Assembly: GCF_031583145.1 (NCBI RefSeq)
Contig: NZ_CP134050.1
Location: 282,501 to 346,500 of the forward strand
Length of the DNA stretch: 64,000 nucleotides
Reading direction: 5' to 3'
Source of the DNA: Brevibacillus brevis
GTDB taxonomy: Bacteria; Bacillota; Bacilli; Brevibacillales; Brevibacillaceae
The notes beneath the pieces are model-generated. The model ran no database searches. It was not told the DNA's origin and saw nothing but the letters and a program-made list of their open reading frames with translations. Within the stretch, counting starts at the first letter, position 1, and the number at the start of each line of letters is the position of its first letter. The position numbers were made by a program, and so were the translations under genes. This document shows positions 45,201 to 53,008 of this stretch, one piece after another.

Positions 45201-45598
45201 TTGCCAAGCGAAAGGGACACAGCTTGAGTTGCACGATCAACCAGATGAGCACGGGGCAGCGGACGACCGTGATTCTCGCCGTGTTTTTCGTGATGCATCT
45301 GGTCATGGATACCGCGCCGAAAATCATCATGCTGGATGAACCGGTGGCGAACATGGATGAGCTGAATGTACTCGGATTGCTGGACTTTTTGCGGCAGATG
45401 ACAATCACGAACGGAACCCAGATTTTTTTCACCACTGCCAATCCGCAGGTGGCAACCCTTTTTCGGCGGAAGTTCAGTTTTTTACAGGAACGTTTCCAGG
45501 CGTTTCAGCTGCAGCGTTATCCGGAAGGGCCGGTCCGGATTAAAATTCAGTCGTTTGCTCCCGACAAGGAACTGGCGGTAAATATCCAGCAGCTGTAG
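42254..45598 (+). CDS. Rad50/SMC-like ATPase with extra N-terminal domain
   Basis: A 1,114-residue protein. Residues 1-200 are a non-coiled domain rich in aromatic residues that I do not recognise. The ABC-ATPase begins after it with Walker A GPNGMGKT (about 230-237). Two long coiled-coil arms flank a CPMCGHDH zinc-hook-like motif near 640, and the C-terminus holds the ABC signature MSTGQRT near 998 and Walker B IIMLDEPVANMDE near 1028. The start is TTG with GGAGGTG six bases upstream; ATG at 42239 lacks such a site. Placement between the nitrilase-fold and macro genes suggests a DNA-sensing or conformational switch role. Confidence 0.8.
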   Translation: MNNRLIKLIRDCGLNFVRKHHLRGEVYEATHRWQGVTLGKYILIPMELDDFLGITANHQEYEKFEEQVLAPFYFQLKGDWSWNLYLCLILEEEDLQRVPLERMVRVERGKRYGKKLIVAWSDLAKRLPTAKLPTRMDGQIAADPLKDWEQALVPAGLGFCLQDYREALVEQYLNDSLEPIPPELHTETTADLPQKPSGPIRMLHFGEEYRSHFLSRAPSLEFAQVNLLSGPNGMGKTSVLECIELAFTGAIQRNLLADSEMRETWDGQMTFWGDDRVFSGMPSEQEKKEREIAYYRQKVAPKARSQINRMFHQYNYFSSEAVHQFCFNHDNPIDYRTAFARVIYGEQLERVERRWTQYKEEMQKRFNRISRTLANLEAQLGEQQSEQTRETELMRARAAAKRSAIAKWMKNCHYAYPILEEDTGLSEVEAWLQHLEPRLTELEIVSRPLIHPELGDIQNGSRVRSALVANREAQDSCQNQKNEVTEQLKTLSSAGKLSEQQNALSLLMADHEKLRDQYLQLARELQSKGELFDQSTSRDRRKWVQKRLTDLQDELMEVETVLRLYGDLTGVQLALADENDARNQMDEAEARWEHAKQQYQEAMARTKAQREHASLLQRLASEIKADGRRYLEANPEESRCPMCGHDHAASETLLHAIERGIHADDEWLTKLLEEEEESRVRMQDHQQVYEHAKERYRLWTRWQDLHAYLRDYKDRLALEEIPEAFDFASLQRALKACTEQLERKRAERQRLEQEAQELDRRGIGLKMIAELDALLETPLISSVREELGPEATGPQLVLGLEKRAEWHHQESKKAREELAKAEELIRQAENQRIELSRRMEELEEQEKELSRARQHLVSAEKAFERLRELNVHLSPEHSWPDWRSYLEQLVAECSSLADILRPRLLLEQQEGRALELKGQIKSEKERLHRCERALDVLSGLKPLADYGDEFVRSNFEAISQLFVALHAPNEFESLQWNESNQIVAKRKGHSLSCTINQMSTGQRTTVILAVFFVMHLVMDTAPKIIMLDEPVANMDELNVLGLLDFLRQMTITNGTQIFFTTANPQVATLFRRKFSFLQERFQAFQLQRYPEGPVRIKIQSFAPDKELAVNIQQL

Positions 45599-45626
45599 GC
45601 TGGGAGATGTAAAGGGGACCGTACCT

Positions 45627-46505
45627 TTGAGAAAACGAATCAGGGCCTTTTTTTCGACGCATGCGTGGAAGTATTCGTTTGTGATCAAACGTTTTCTGAT
45701 CCACTGGATCGCGACGTTTTCTGTCGTGTGGACCTTTACCGAATTTGCCGGATATTTTTTCGAAAGAGGAGGTGCGCCGTGGAAACCGCCTGTTTGGGCA
45801 GTCCTAACGCTGGGGATCGCAATCGCTCTCTGGATGAGCCGCCCCAGGCTTACCCGAACGGTCAAACTGCCTGACAAGGACATTACTCTGCAAATTACGG
45901 TTGACGATCTCTTTCAAGTTGGCGGCGGGGCCGTCATCGTTCCGTCCAATTGCCTGTTCAAACACGATCATCTGGATGAGGGAGCCATACTCGCTCAGCT
46001 TCAGAGCAAATTTTTCAACCATGCGGCGGCTTTTGACTCGGCGCTGGAAAACGCGCTCAAGGATGAACCATATGAAACGATTTCCTTTCAAGGGGAGCAA
46101 GCAAGAAAATATCCGTTAGGAACGGTTGCCCGGCTCGAGCTTGAATCGGCGAAAGTGAAGGGCGCGTATGTGGCTGCAACGGCTGAACTCAATGAGTATG
46201 GCAGGGCCGTACCTAGCCGCGAGCAATATCGGACAGCCTTGCATGCCCTGTGGGAGTATATCGGCAAGCGAGGGAGAAAAGAACAGATCATCATCCCGGT
46301 AATCGGCAGCGGAAGAAACCGTTTGAATGTGAACCGGTTTGAGCTCATCCACGATATCGTCAGTACGTTTATGCAGGCTGTGGAAGACTGCAAATTCAGT
46401 GAGAGGCTCACGATCGTGATTCATCCGGATGCTTTCATCCGAAATCGGTATGATTTGGAGGAGATGGAAGAGTATCTGCGGTATGTCAGCAAGTTTGAGA
46501 GGTAG
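45627..46505 (+). CDS. Two-helix membrane protein with macro-like domain (DUF6430/ThsA-II-like)
   Basis: A 292-residue protein from a TTG start with AAGGGG upstream. Two membrane helices (about 19-43 and 56-72) are followed by a cytosolic domain (88-285) whose pattern, VGGGAVIVPSNCLF, YPLGT (162-166) and IIIPVIGSGRNRL (221-233), is that of the TM-macro proteins annotated as DUF6430. Type II Thoeris effectors share this build and sense a nucleotide-derived signal. Here no TIR gene is present; the partners are the nitrilase-fold and SMC-like proteins 28 bases upstream. It is the likely membrane effector. Confidence 0.7.
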   Translation: MRKRIRAFFSTHAWKYSFVIKRFLIHWIATFSVVWTFTEFAGYFFERGGAPWKPPVWAVLTLGIAIALWMSRPRLTRTVKLPDKDITLQITVDDLFQVGGGAVIVPSNCLFKHDHLDEGAILAQLQSKFFNHAAAFDSALENALKDEPYETISFQGEQARKYPLGTVARLELESAKVKGAYVAATAELNEYGRAVPSREQYRTALHALWEYIGKRGRKEQIIIPVIGSGRNRLNVNRFELIHDIVSTFMQAVEDCKFSERLTIVIHPDAFIRNRYDLEEMEEYLRYVSKFER

Positions 46506-46690
46506 CCCATAGAGACCTTGCAACGGTATGATTCATGCCGGGTTGCTCACGTCATCGAACGAAAAAAATCGGCCGCGAAAAAATCAATGCTCGATTTTCG
46601 GCTGAACAATTCTTTTCCCTCCCTATAATAAAAAGAGGGTCTGGTGAGGCGTCGCTACCATCCGAAACGTATGAGCCGAGGAGGAGAAGA

Positions 46691-47752
46691 ATGATACAAG
46701 AAGACATGAGACCGGTGTATTACCAAGCACTTCTCGATAAAAAGTCCGAATACGAAGGAATTTTTTATGTCGGTGTAAAGACGACAGGCGTATTCTGCCG
46801 GCCTACATGCCCCGCAAGAAAACCGAAATTCGAGAACTGTGAATTTTTCGAGACGGCCAAGGAGGCCCTGCTGGCGTCATTCCGACCGTGCCAGCGTTGT
46901 CGTCCCTTGTCTCATCCCAACCAAGTCTCGGAGCTTGTCCAGAAGTTGGTCCATGCGGTGGAAGAAAATCCGGAGCGACGCTGGACGGAACAAGACTTCA
47001 AAAAAATCAGCGTCGATGCTTCCACAGCCCGGCGCCAGTTCAAAAAGAGGTTCGGGATGACGTTTGTTGAGTATGCGAGAGCCAGACGAATGGGACTAGC
47101 CCTCAAGCATATCCGGGAGGGGAGTGCGGTCATCGAGGCCCAGTTGTCTGCCGGTTATGAATCCGGCAGCGGGTTTAGGGACGCTTTCTCGCGGATCATG
47201 GGTGCACCACCTGCCCTGAGCGGCGATCAACAGATTCTCAAGGCGTCATGGCTGGATACGAGGCTTGGACCCATGATCGCAATCGCTGATGAAGAGGCGC
47301 TCTATTTGCTTGAATTTGTAGACCGCCGAGGATTGGAACGTGAAATTGAACGTTTGCGAAAGAAGACGAAATCAGTGATTATTCCGGGGAGCTCACAACC
47401 GATCCTTTCGATCGAAAGGGAGCTGCTGGATTATTTCGAAGGCAGGTTAACGGAATTCAGAACACCGCTGAAATTGCTGGGATCTCCCTTCCAGATAAAG
47501 GTGTGGGAACGATTGCGGCAGATTTCGCCGGGACAGACCACTTCCTATGCGGAAATGGCCACGGCAATCGGAAAGCCAAGCGCTTACCGGGCCGTGGCCC
47601 AGGCGAATGGCGCCAACCAGTTGGCCATCGTCATTCCTTGCCACCGCGTGATCAGCTCGAATGGCGACCTGGCTGGTTACGGCGGGGGCCTGTCGCGAAA
47701 ACGTTGGTTGCTCGACCATGAGAAGTCCATCGAGGAGCCAGCCCAATCATGA
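46691..47752 (+). CDS. ada: Ada-type bifunctional DNA methyl repair protein and regulator
   Basis: A 353-residue protein. The N-terminal zinc domain repairs methylphosphotriesters and has Cys36, Cys40, Cys67 and Cys70 (TTGVFCRPTCPARKP and RPCQRC). An AraC-type helix-turn-helix follows (about 80-165), then an O6-methylguanine methyltransferase domain with IPCHRV (Cys near 317). Once methylated at Cys36 the protein should activate its own gene. GAGGAGAAG precedes the ATG. Its tail overlaps the convergent DJ-1 gene by six bases. Confidence 0.93.
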   Translation: MIQEDMRPVYYQALLDKKSEYEGIFYVGVKTTGVFCRPTCPARKPKFENCEFFETAKEALLASFRPCQRCRPLSHPNQVSELVQKLVHAVEENPERRWTEQDFKKISVDASTARRQFKKRFGMTFVEYARARRMGLALKHIREGSAVIEAQLSAGYESGSGFRDAFSRIMGAPPALSGDQQILKASWLDTRLGPMIAIADEEALYLLEFVDRRGLEREIERLRKKTKSVIIPGSSQPILSIERELLDYFEGRLTEFRTPLKLLGSPFQIKVWERLRQISPGQTTSYAEMATAIGKPSAYRAVAQANGANQLAIVIPCHRVISSNGDLAGYGGGLSRKRWLLDHEKSIEEPAQS

Positions 47753-48790
47753 TGAAAAGGAGTGCGCCAGTCGGGTTCCCTCTACTTTGGAAGGAGGTAG
47801 AAGACCTGCTTTGGCGGTACCAACCATGGCGTCCCCATTCACCATCACTTCGAACTTGAGGTGCAGCGACATCGGCTTTGTCACGCGCTGTGACCAAGAC
47901 ATCCGGTTTCCTTCCATGACCGGATCGACAAACGCTGCAGCCTCTCCCCCCTGGTTGGCTGTCCCTGTCACCAAACCATCCTTTGTGGAAATGTGAAAGA
48001 GGACAGTCTGCTTGCCGATCGGAGTAGAAATCGTGACCTTCCATACGCCGTCGAAGATTGCATTATGGTCTGGAGTCGCAATCAATTGCTCACCGTTTGC
48101 TTCTTGTGTCGAAGGTTTGGAAGGAACCGGGACATCGTCGCCCACGGGGATGATCCCTTCCGCTCTCCAAGCGGTTCCTCTGCGCTCATATTCAAACAGC
48201 TTCTCTACTGCATGCGCGACTCGCGGACCCAATTCTTGTTCCACCAGATAGAGGGCAACATCGAGTCCGGATGTAACCCCACCGCCAGTCACAAGCCTTC
48301 CGTCCACGACAACTCTTGCGGGTACAGGTTTTGCTCCCATCGCGCCAAGCGCCTCCATGCCCAGTACATGCGTGACGGCGTACCGATCCGTAAGCAAACC
48401 ATCCATGGCAAGCAGCATGGACCCGCCGCAAACCGTGGCGACTGTCATGCTCTCATTTCCCATCGCTTGCCGCAACAACGGCATCAGATCGCTCTCCTTT
48501 GCTTTGAGCAACTGTGTCACTACGGCGTCCGGTCCGGTCTCTTCACGTCCAACCTTGCCCATTGCACCGGGAATGAACAGGATGCCGCTCCTATCCGGAT
48601 CGATTGCTCCGATAGCCTGTAGCCCGGGACCGTCCATGCCGCTTTTGACGATTCGCGGGCCTTCTGCGCTGACGAAGCTGACGTGCAGGCGGCTTCCGCT
48701 CAGCATGTTTGCAGACAGAAATACTTCATACGGACCAATGGCGTCCATGAGATCAAATCCGTCAAACAAGACGATTTGGATATTCAGCAT
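47747..48790 (-). CDS. DJ-1/PfpI-family protein with a C-terminal extension
   Basis: A 347-residue protein. Residues 1-200 are the DJ-1/PfpI domain, with the nucleophile-elbow ATVCGGSMLLA (Cys near 119) and TGGGVTSGLDVALYLVE near 171-187, as in isonitrile hydratase-like members. Residues 235-347 form an all-beta module (VWKVTISTPIGKQTVLFHI, MSWSQRVTKPM) of unknown role, absent from typical 190-220-residue members. GGGAGAG precedes the ATG. It converges on ada. Confidence 0.8.
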   Translation of the reverse strand: MLNIQIVLFDGFDLMDAIGPYEVFLSANMLSGSRLHVSFVSAEGPRIVKSGMDGPGLQAIGAIDPDRSGILFIPGAMGKVGREETGPDAVVTQLLKAKESDLMPLLRQAMGNESMTVATVCGGSMLLAMDGLLTDRYAVTHVLGMEALGAMGAKPVPARVVVDGRLVTGGGVTSGLDVALYLVEQELGPRVAHAVEKLFEYERRGTAWRAEGIIPVGDDVPVPSKPSTQEANGEQLIATPDHNAIFDGVWKVTISTPIGKQTVLFHISTKDGLVTGTANQGGEAAAFVDPVMEGNRMSWSQRVTKPMSLHLKFEVMVNGDAMVGTAKAGLLPPSKVEGTRLAHSFSS

Positions 48791-48932
48791 TCTTCATCTC
48801 TCCCTCGTTCAGCATGGGGGTTTTGATTGACACCATACCAGTTTACTTCCCACCCCTCACAAGACAGAGCTCCAAACCATCACAAGACAGTCACGAATCG
48901 TTCACGATATAGGGGCCTCCCTCGTGATAATC

Positions 48933-48978
48933 AAAAGCGACATTCTAGGACATTTTTTGGTCCGTAGCTGTCGCTTTT
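48933..48978. terminator. Terminator after the GNAT gene
   Basis: AAAAGCGACA pairs with TGTCGCTTTT around a loop that itself holds AGGACA/GGTCC pairing. A and T runs flank both sides; it most likely ends the minus-strand acetyltransferase transcript. Confidence 0.7.
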
Positions 48979-49003
48979 TTTCTTGGGGAGTGTAGTCGAA
49001 AAC

Positions 49004-49564
49004 TCAGTGGATGGAATCGGACGGTTTTGTCATCCGATTGGCCGCGTCCATCGAATAAAAACAGTCATTGACCAGCCTCCCATCGATTTCCGTGCTTTCG
49101 GGCACGATTTCATCGAGGGTCATGCCGGCCTTTTCCAAAACGCGGCGAGATCCCGCATGCTCTTCCGAACAAACGGCTGTAAATTTTCGAAAACCGTAAG
49201 TGTCCACGGCGAACTCAAAAATGAGTTGGAGTGCTTCGGTAGCGTAGCCTTTGCCCTTGTAAGCTTCCAAAATGATAAAGCCTACTTCCGCGGTGCGTTT
49301 CCCCAGGTCGCGGGTGCAAATGCTGATCAATCCAATAGCGTTGCCTGAGGAAGTTTCACGGATGATCCACGTCAGCCAATGGGTGGAATCGAGGCTCCAC
49401 TCCGCGAGCTCCTTTTCAAAGTTGCGGCGGATTTCTTCCTCGCTCTTGACCGCTCCGATGTGCTTCATCAGAGTCGGGTCGGTATAGATGGAGCGGATGA
49501 TTTCCCAATCGTGGAGGGCCAGTTTTGTGAGAGTGAGGGGCTCGCTAACGATTTGTTTGTCCAT
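49004..49564 (-). CDS. GNAT acetyltransferase (RimJ/RimL type)
   Basis: A 186-residue acetyl-CoA-dependent N-acetyltransferase. The GNAT acetyl-CoA loop is GYKGKGYATEAL-like (EAYKGKGYATEALQLIFEF, about 122-140), and the FTAVCSEEHAGSRRVLEKAG segment is typical of RimJ/RimL. GGAGGATCC-type ribosome site precedes the ATG. It is divergent from yitT. Substrate unknown. Confidence 0.87.
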   Translation of the reverse strand: MDKQIVSEPLTLTKLALHDWEIIRSIYTDPTLMKHIGAVKSEEEIRRNFEKELAEWSLDSTHWLTWIIRETSSGNAIGLISICTRDLGKRTAEVGFIILEAYKGKGYATEALQLIFEFAVDTYGFRKFTAVCSEEHAGSRRVLEKAGMTLDEIVPESTEIDGRLVNDCFYSMDAANRMTKPSDSIH

Positions 49565-49647
49565 AGGATCCTCCTATTGGGGAAAGTCTCTCCCATATTA
49601 ATATGTTATGATAGGTAAGGACTCAAAAAACATGGGAGGAAAACGGA

Positions 49648-50535
49648 ATGAATGTATCAGAAGAGAAAAAGAAATCCAATCACAAAAAATTATCGGTTAG
49701 AAATATCATCAAAAGGGCTATATTCATCACGATCGGTGCCATTATCATGGCGTACGGGCTTGAAGCCGTTTTGATTCCAAACAACATCATTGACGGTGGG
49801 GTAACGGGCTTATCCATGATCCTGAGTCACGTAACGACCATGAACCTCAGTATATTCCTGGTCATTCTAAACCTACCGTTCTTTTTCCTGGGATACAAGC
49901 AGATCGGAAAAACTTTTGCGATCAGCATGCTATATGGAATCGTAGCTTTGTCTGTGGCTACTACTTTCATGCATCATATTGAGCCGATCGTAAACAATGA
50001 GCTGCTCGCCGTTGTTTTTGGCGGCTTGATCTTGGGATTAGGGGTAGGCTTGACCATTCGAAACGGCGGAGTCCTGGATGGAACGGAAACCTTGGCCATC
50101 TTAGTGGAGAAGCGGTTGCCGTTTTCTGTCGGGGAAATCATCATGTTTGTGAATGTGATTATTTTCTCAATTGCCGCTTTTGTGTTCTCCTTGGAAAATG
50201 CGTTATTCTCGATGCTTACCTATTATGTCGCGTTCCGCACCATCGACATCGTCGTCAAAGGCTTTGATGATATGAAATCCGTGTATATCATCAGCGACAA
50301 CACAACCGAGATTGCGGATGCGATTACGGAGCGGCTGGGTCGAGGAGTGACCTATCTTCACGGAGAGGGCTCCTACAGCGGGGAAGATAAGCGTATCATT
50401 CTGTGCGTCTTTACAAGGCTGGAGGAAACGAAGCTGAAAGATATTATCAAGGAGTTAGACCCGCAAGCCTTTATCATTGCGACGGATGTATCTTCCGTTC
50501 ATGGCGGTCGGTTTAAGAAAAGAGATATTCACTAG
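49648..50535 (+). CDS. YitT-family membrane protein
   Basis: A 295-residue membrane protein with five N-terminal helices (YitT_membrane, DUF161) and a cytosolic C-terminal DUF2179 domain (VYIISDNTTEIADAITERLG, then RIILCVFTRLEETKLKDII). GGGAGG lies before the ATG. Bacilli carry several paralogues; no transport substrate is firmly known. It ends at a strong terminator. Confidence 0.9.
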   Translation: MNVSEEKKKSNHKKLSVRNIIKRAIFITIGAIIMAYGLEAVLIPNNIIDGGVTGLSMILSHVTTMNLSIFLVILNLPFFFLGYKQIGKTFAISMLYGIVALSVATTFMHHIEPIVNNELLAVVFGGLILGLGVGLTIRNGGVLDGTETLAILVEKRLPFSVGEIIMFVNVIIFSIAAFVFSLENALFSMLTYYVAFRTIDIVVKGFDDMKSVYIISDNTTEIADAITERLGRGVTYLHGEGSYSGEDKRIILCVFTRLEETKLKDIIKELDPQAFIIATDVSSVHGGRFKKRDIH

Positions 50536-50584
50536 GGATAAGAGAGTGGGGACGCGGCACGGGTGCCGCTATTCGCGAGAAACC

Positions 50585-50624
50585 AAGAAAGAGCATGGGC
50601 TATGGGAGCCCGTGCTCTTTCTTG
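50585..50624. terminator. Terminator after yitT
   Basis: AAGAAAGAGCATGGGCT and AGCCCGTGCTCTTTCTT form a 17-bp stem with one wobble or mismatch around ATGGG. A- and T-rich flanks allow use by the opposing SLH gene too. Confidence 0.88.
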
Positions 50625-50644
50625 TTGAAAATAAGCTTTACACT

Positions 50645-51322
50645 TTACTTACCTGCCGCTTGTTGGGTAGGAAGGCCTGGATGCGCTTTGATATAGTCAA
50701 GAGCATGCTGGAGGATCACGGCAGACTCTTGCCGGCTGATTTCAGCTTTTGGATGGAAATTCCCTTTCTCATCCAACGCTGTGATGCCAAGGACAAGTGC
50801 TCGCTGAACCGAGCCTTGGTAGTCTGCCTTCAGTTCACGTTCATCCCCGATTGTGACGGGAACGATCTTGAGCATAGGGAGTTTGTTTTGCGATTGCATC
50901 ACCGTCATGAGCTGATGCACAAACTCTTCTTTTGTCCACATTTTGTTCGGGTCCAGATCCGAAGGCAGGTCAAAGCCTTGATTTGCCGCAATGATCAGTG
51001 CACTTGCATACCAGGCGTTGTTGCTGGCTTTTGCAAAATAATCGCTAGCAAGCGGGGGCTTCACGAAGCGGACGCTGTCCAGGTTTAAGTCCAGGGCATT
51101 GACGATCAGTTGAATGCCTTCCGCTGCGGTAATGGTAGCTTGCGGGAGGAAAAAGTCGTTTTTCAATTCACTTGCATTCTGGTTATCTTGCAAGGTATAC
51201 GCTGTATGTTCAGTCCCGGTGACAGGACGGTCGGTTCCGTTAGCAGCAGCGAAAGTCCCGTGCTGTATGAAAGAGAGGGACAGAACTGCGAAAGCGGAAA
51301 GGGCAAGAAGTTTACGTTTCAT
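50645..51322 (-). CDS. Exported S-layer-homology-like protein
   Basis: A 225-residue secreted protein. The signal peptide runs to about residue 29 (KRKLLALSAFAVLSLSFI, cut after TFAA). Three SLH-like segments follow, seen as IT..EGIQLIVNALDLN, MWTKEEFVHQLMTVMQ and AEISRQESAVILQHALDYI, so it probably binds secondary wall polymer. AAGGTGG precedes the ATG. The third repeat is the best preserved; function beyond wall attachment is unknown. Confidence 0.78.
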   Translation of the reverse strand: MKRKLLALSAFAVLSLSFIQHGTFAAANGTDRPVTGTEHTAYTLQDNQNASELKNDFFLPQATITAAEGIQLIVNALDLNLDSVRFVKPPLASDYFAKASNNAWYASALIIAANQGFDLPSDLDPNKMWTKEEFVHQLMTVMQSQNKLPMLKIVPVTIGDERELKADYQGSVQRALVLGITALDEKGNFHPKAEISRQESAVILQHALDYIKAHPGLPTQQAAGK

Positions 51323-51597
51323 CGTAGAGACCACCTTTTCTCATGGGTTGCAGGTTCGTTTATGCGCATGTGCAGCGTGAAAAATTTGCGACGGCGTTTG
51401 TTTCACGGATGTATTTATCGTGTATCGTTTTCGTAGAAGGTATCACCTCGGCTTAATTTTTGATAGTTGCTTATCTTTAGACGATAGGAAACAATAAACG
51501 TTTCAAAGGCGTTTGTATAGTGCGATACGATTTGTCTTAAAATAACAGGACCAAGCACGCTGCTCATACCAACAGAGAGAAAGGGGATCATCATCTG

Positions 51598-52227
51598 ATG
51601 CTCCGCGATCCGCATATTCCTTTTTCTCGCAACTATCAGTTGCAATCGATGCTCGCTCTGTACATTGTTTTCTGGATTGTCACCGCCATTTCTCCAACCG
51701 ACCGCCTGCAATGGCTCATGGAAAGTTTGCTTCCCGTCGGAACGATGATTCTGCTGGTCGCTACCTTTCAGAAGTTTCCCTTTACCAATTTGTCGTATCT
51801 GTTTATGCTCATCTTTTTGCTTCTCCATACATACGCTGCTCACTATACCTATCAGCATACTCCCTTTGACGTATGGCTAAAAAATTCGTTTCATACACAG
51901 CGAAGCTACTTCGACCGGGTCGTTCATTTTGCATTCGGACTTCTATGGTCCTATCCAACGAGGGAGCTGCTCACTAGGAGTACCCAGCTTCGCGGCTTTC
52001 CGTCGTTTGCCATACCGGTCTCCATTGTTTTCAGTTTCAGTGCGTTTTTTGAAATCGTTGAAATGCTGGTAGCGATCGTAGCTGGACAGGCAGGCAAGGA
52101 TTATATGGGGCTTCAAGGGGACATATTCGATTCGCAAAAAGATATGAGCCTTGGATTGATAGGGGCGGTCATTTCCATGGGGATTCTCGCAGGGATCCGG
52201 AGAAAAAAAGATTCTGCACGCAAATGA
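51598..52227 (+). CDS. YjdF-like membrane protein (DUF2238)
   Basis: A 209-residue protein with six or so hydrophobic helices. The family mark is FDRVVHFAFGLLWSYPTRE followed by AFFEIVEMLVAIVAGQAGKDYMGLQGDIFDSQKDM, here around residues 108-190, whose acidic and His residues could bind a metal. AAAGGGG precedes the ATG. It stands alone with its own terminator. Confidence 0.83.
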   Translation: MLRDPHIPFSRNYQLQSMLALYIVFWIVTAISPTDRLQWLMESLLPVGTMILLVATFQKFPFTNLSYLFMLIFLLLHTYAAHYTYQHTPFDVWLKNSFHTQRSYFDRVVHFAFGLLWSYPTRELLTRSTQLRGFPSFAIPVSIVFSFSAFFEIVEMLVAIVAGQAGKDYMGLQGDIFDSQKDMSLGLIGAVISMGILAGIRRKKDSARK

Positions 52228-52229
52228 AA

Positions 52230-52277
52230 GCTGCCATTCCGATTTGAAAATCTGGAATGGCAGCTTGCTTTCTTTTT
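52230..52277 (+). terminator. Terminator after the YjdF-like gene
   Basis: GCTGCCATTCC pairs with GGAATGGCAGC around a 13-base loop, followed by TTGCTTTCTTTTT. Confidence 0.85.
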
Positions 52278-52340
52278 CCATCTACGAATGTATGAATTTC
52301 TCGATAGTTGACGATCTTCAGTCTAAAGCTCATGATTTTC

Positions 52341-52368
52341 GGGGGGAGGGACGCTCCCCCTATTTTTT
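52341..52368 (+). terminator. Second hairpin terminator or attenuator before the ECF sigma gene
   Basis: GGGGGAG pairs with CTCCCCC around a short loop and is followed by TATTTTTTG. It lies 70 bases before the sigma gene and could attenuate it or be a redundant terminator. Confidence 0.6.
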
Positions 52369-52438
52369 GTTCATAAATACTGTCATGCTTTCCACCCAGC
52401 TGGATCAAATAGACGTACGGAAAAGGAAAGGGAGGAGA

Positions 52439-53008
52439 ATGTTCATTGTGTATCCGGATCTAAATCAGGCGGATCAGGCGCTGCGGCTGACGAAGGAGGC
52501 CGTTTTGGAGCAGGTGATGAGAGAGTACGGGGAAAAAATCCTGCAACTGGTCTACCTCATCGTCAAAGACCGAACGATGGCGGAGGACATTACCCAGGAG
52601 GTTTTTCTGAAGGCGTTTCGGGACCTGCATGCGTTCCGCGGAGAAAGCGAAATCAAGACCTGGCTGTACCGGATTGCGATCAACGAGTCCAAAAAGTATT
52701 TGCGCTCGTGGTCCTTTCGCCAAATATTTTCTACATTCCAAAAAGAAAGCGTGCCGGATGAGCCTGATCAAGAGCATGTCGAGGACAGGGTGATCGGGAA
52801 GCTGACCAAGGAAGAGATGGCGCAGCGGGTCATGGCGATGTCCCCGCAGTATCGCCAGGTCATCCTGCTGCACTACTACGAAGATTTGACCGTTCGGGAA
52901 ATTGCGCAGGTGTTGGACATATCGGAAGAACTGGTACGCACCAAATTGCATCGGGCTCGCAAGCAATTCAAACTGCTGATCGAAAAGGAGGGCTTGGAAT
53001 GGATGTAG
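52439..53008 (+). CDS. ECF RNA polymerase sigma factor
   Basis: A 189-residue sigma-70-family factor. Region 2 is seen in MAEDITQEVFLKAFRDLHAF and KTWLYRIAINESKKY, region 4 in TVREIAQVLDISEELVRTKL. The ATG at 52439 has GGAGG only three bases ahead; a GTG at 52448 (VYPDLN) has better spacing, so the start is uncertain by three codons. It overlaps the following anti-sigma gene by ten bases. The promoters it recognises are not known. Confidence 0.87.
   Translation: MFIVYPDLNQADQALRLTKEAVLEQVMREYGEKILQLVYLIVKDRTMAEDITQEVFLKAFRDLHAFRGESEIKTWLYRIAINESKKYLRSWSFRQIFSTFQKESVPDEPDQEHVEDRVIGKLTKEEMAQRVMAMSPQYRQVILLHYYEDLTVREIAQVLDISEELVRTKLHRARKQFKLLIEKEGLEWM

Noticed and set aside
40522..46505. Possibility that the trio is a classic Thoeris or ABC-three-component system
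   Set aside because: No TIR or NADase-SIR2 gene is present for Thoeris, and the first gene is a nitrilase fold rather than the small components known for other ABC systems. The resemblance is limited to single components.
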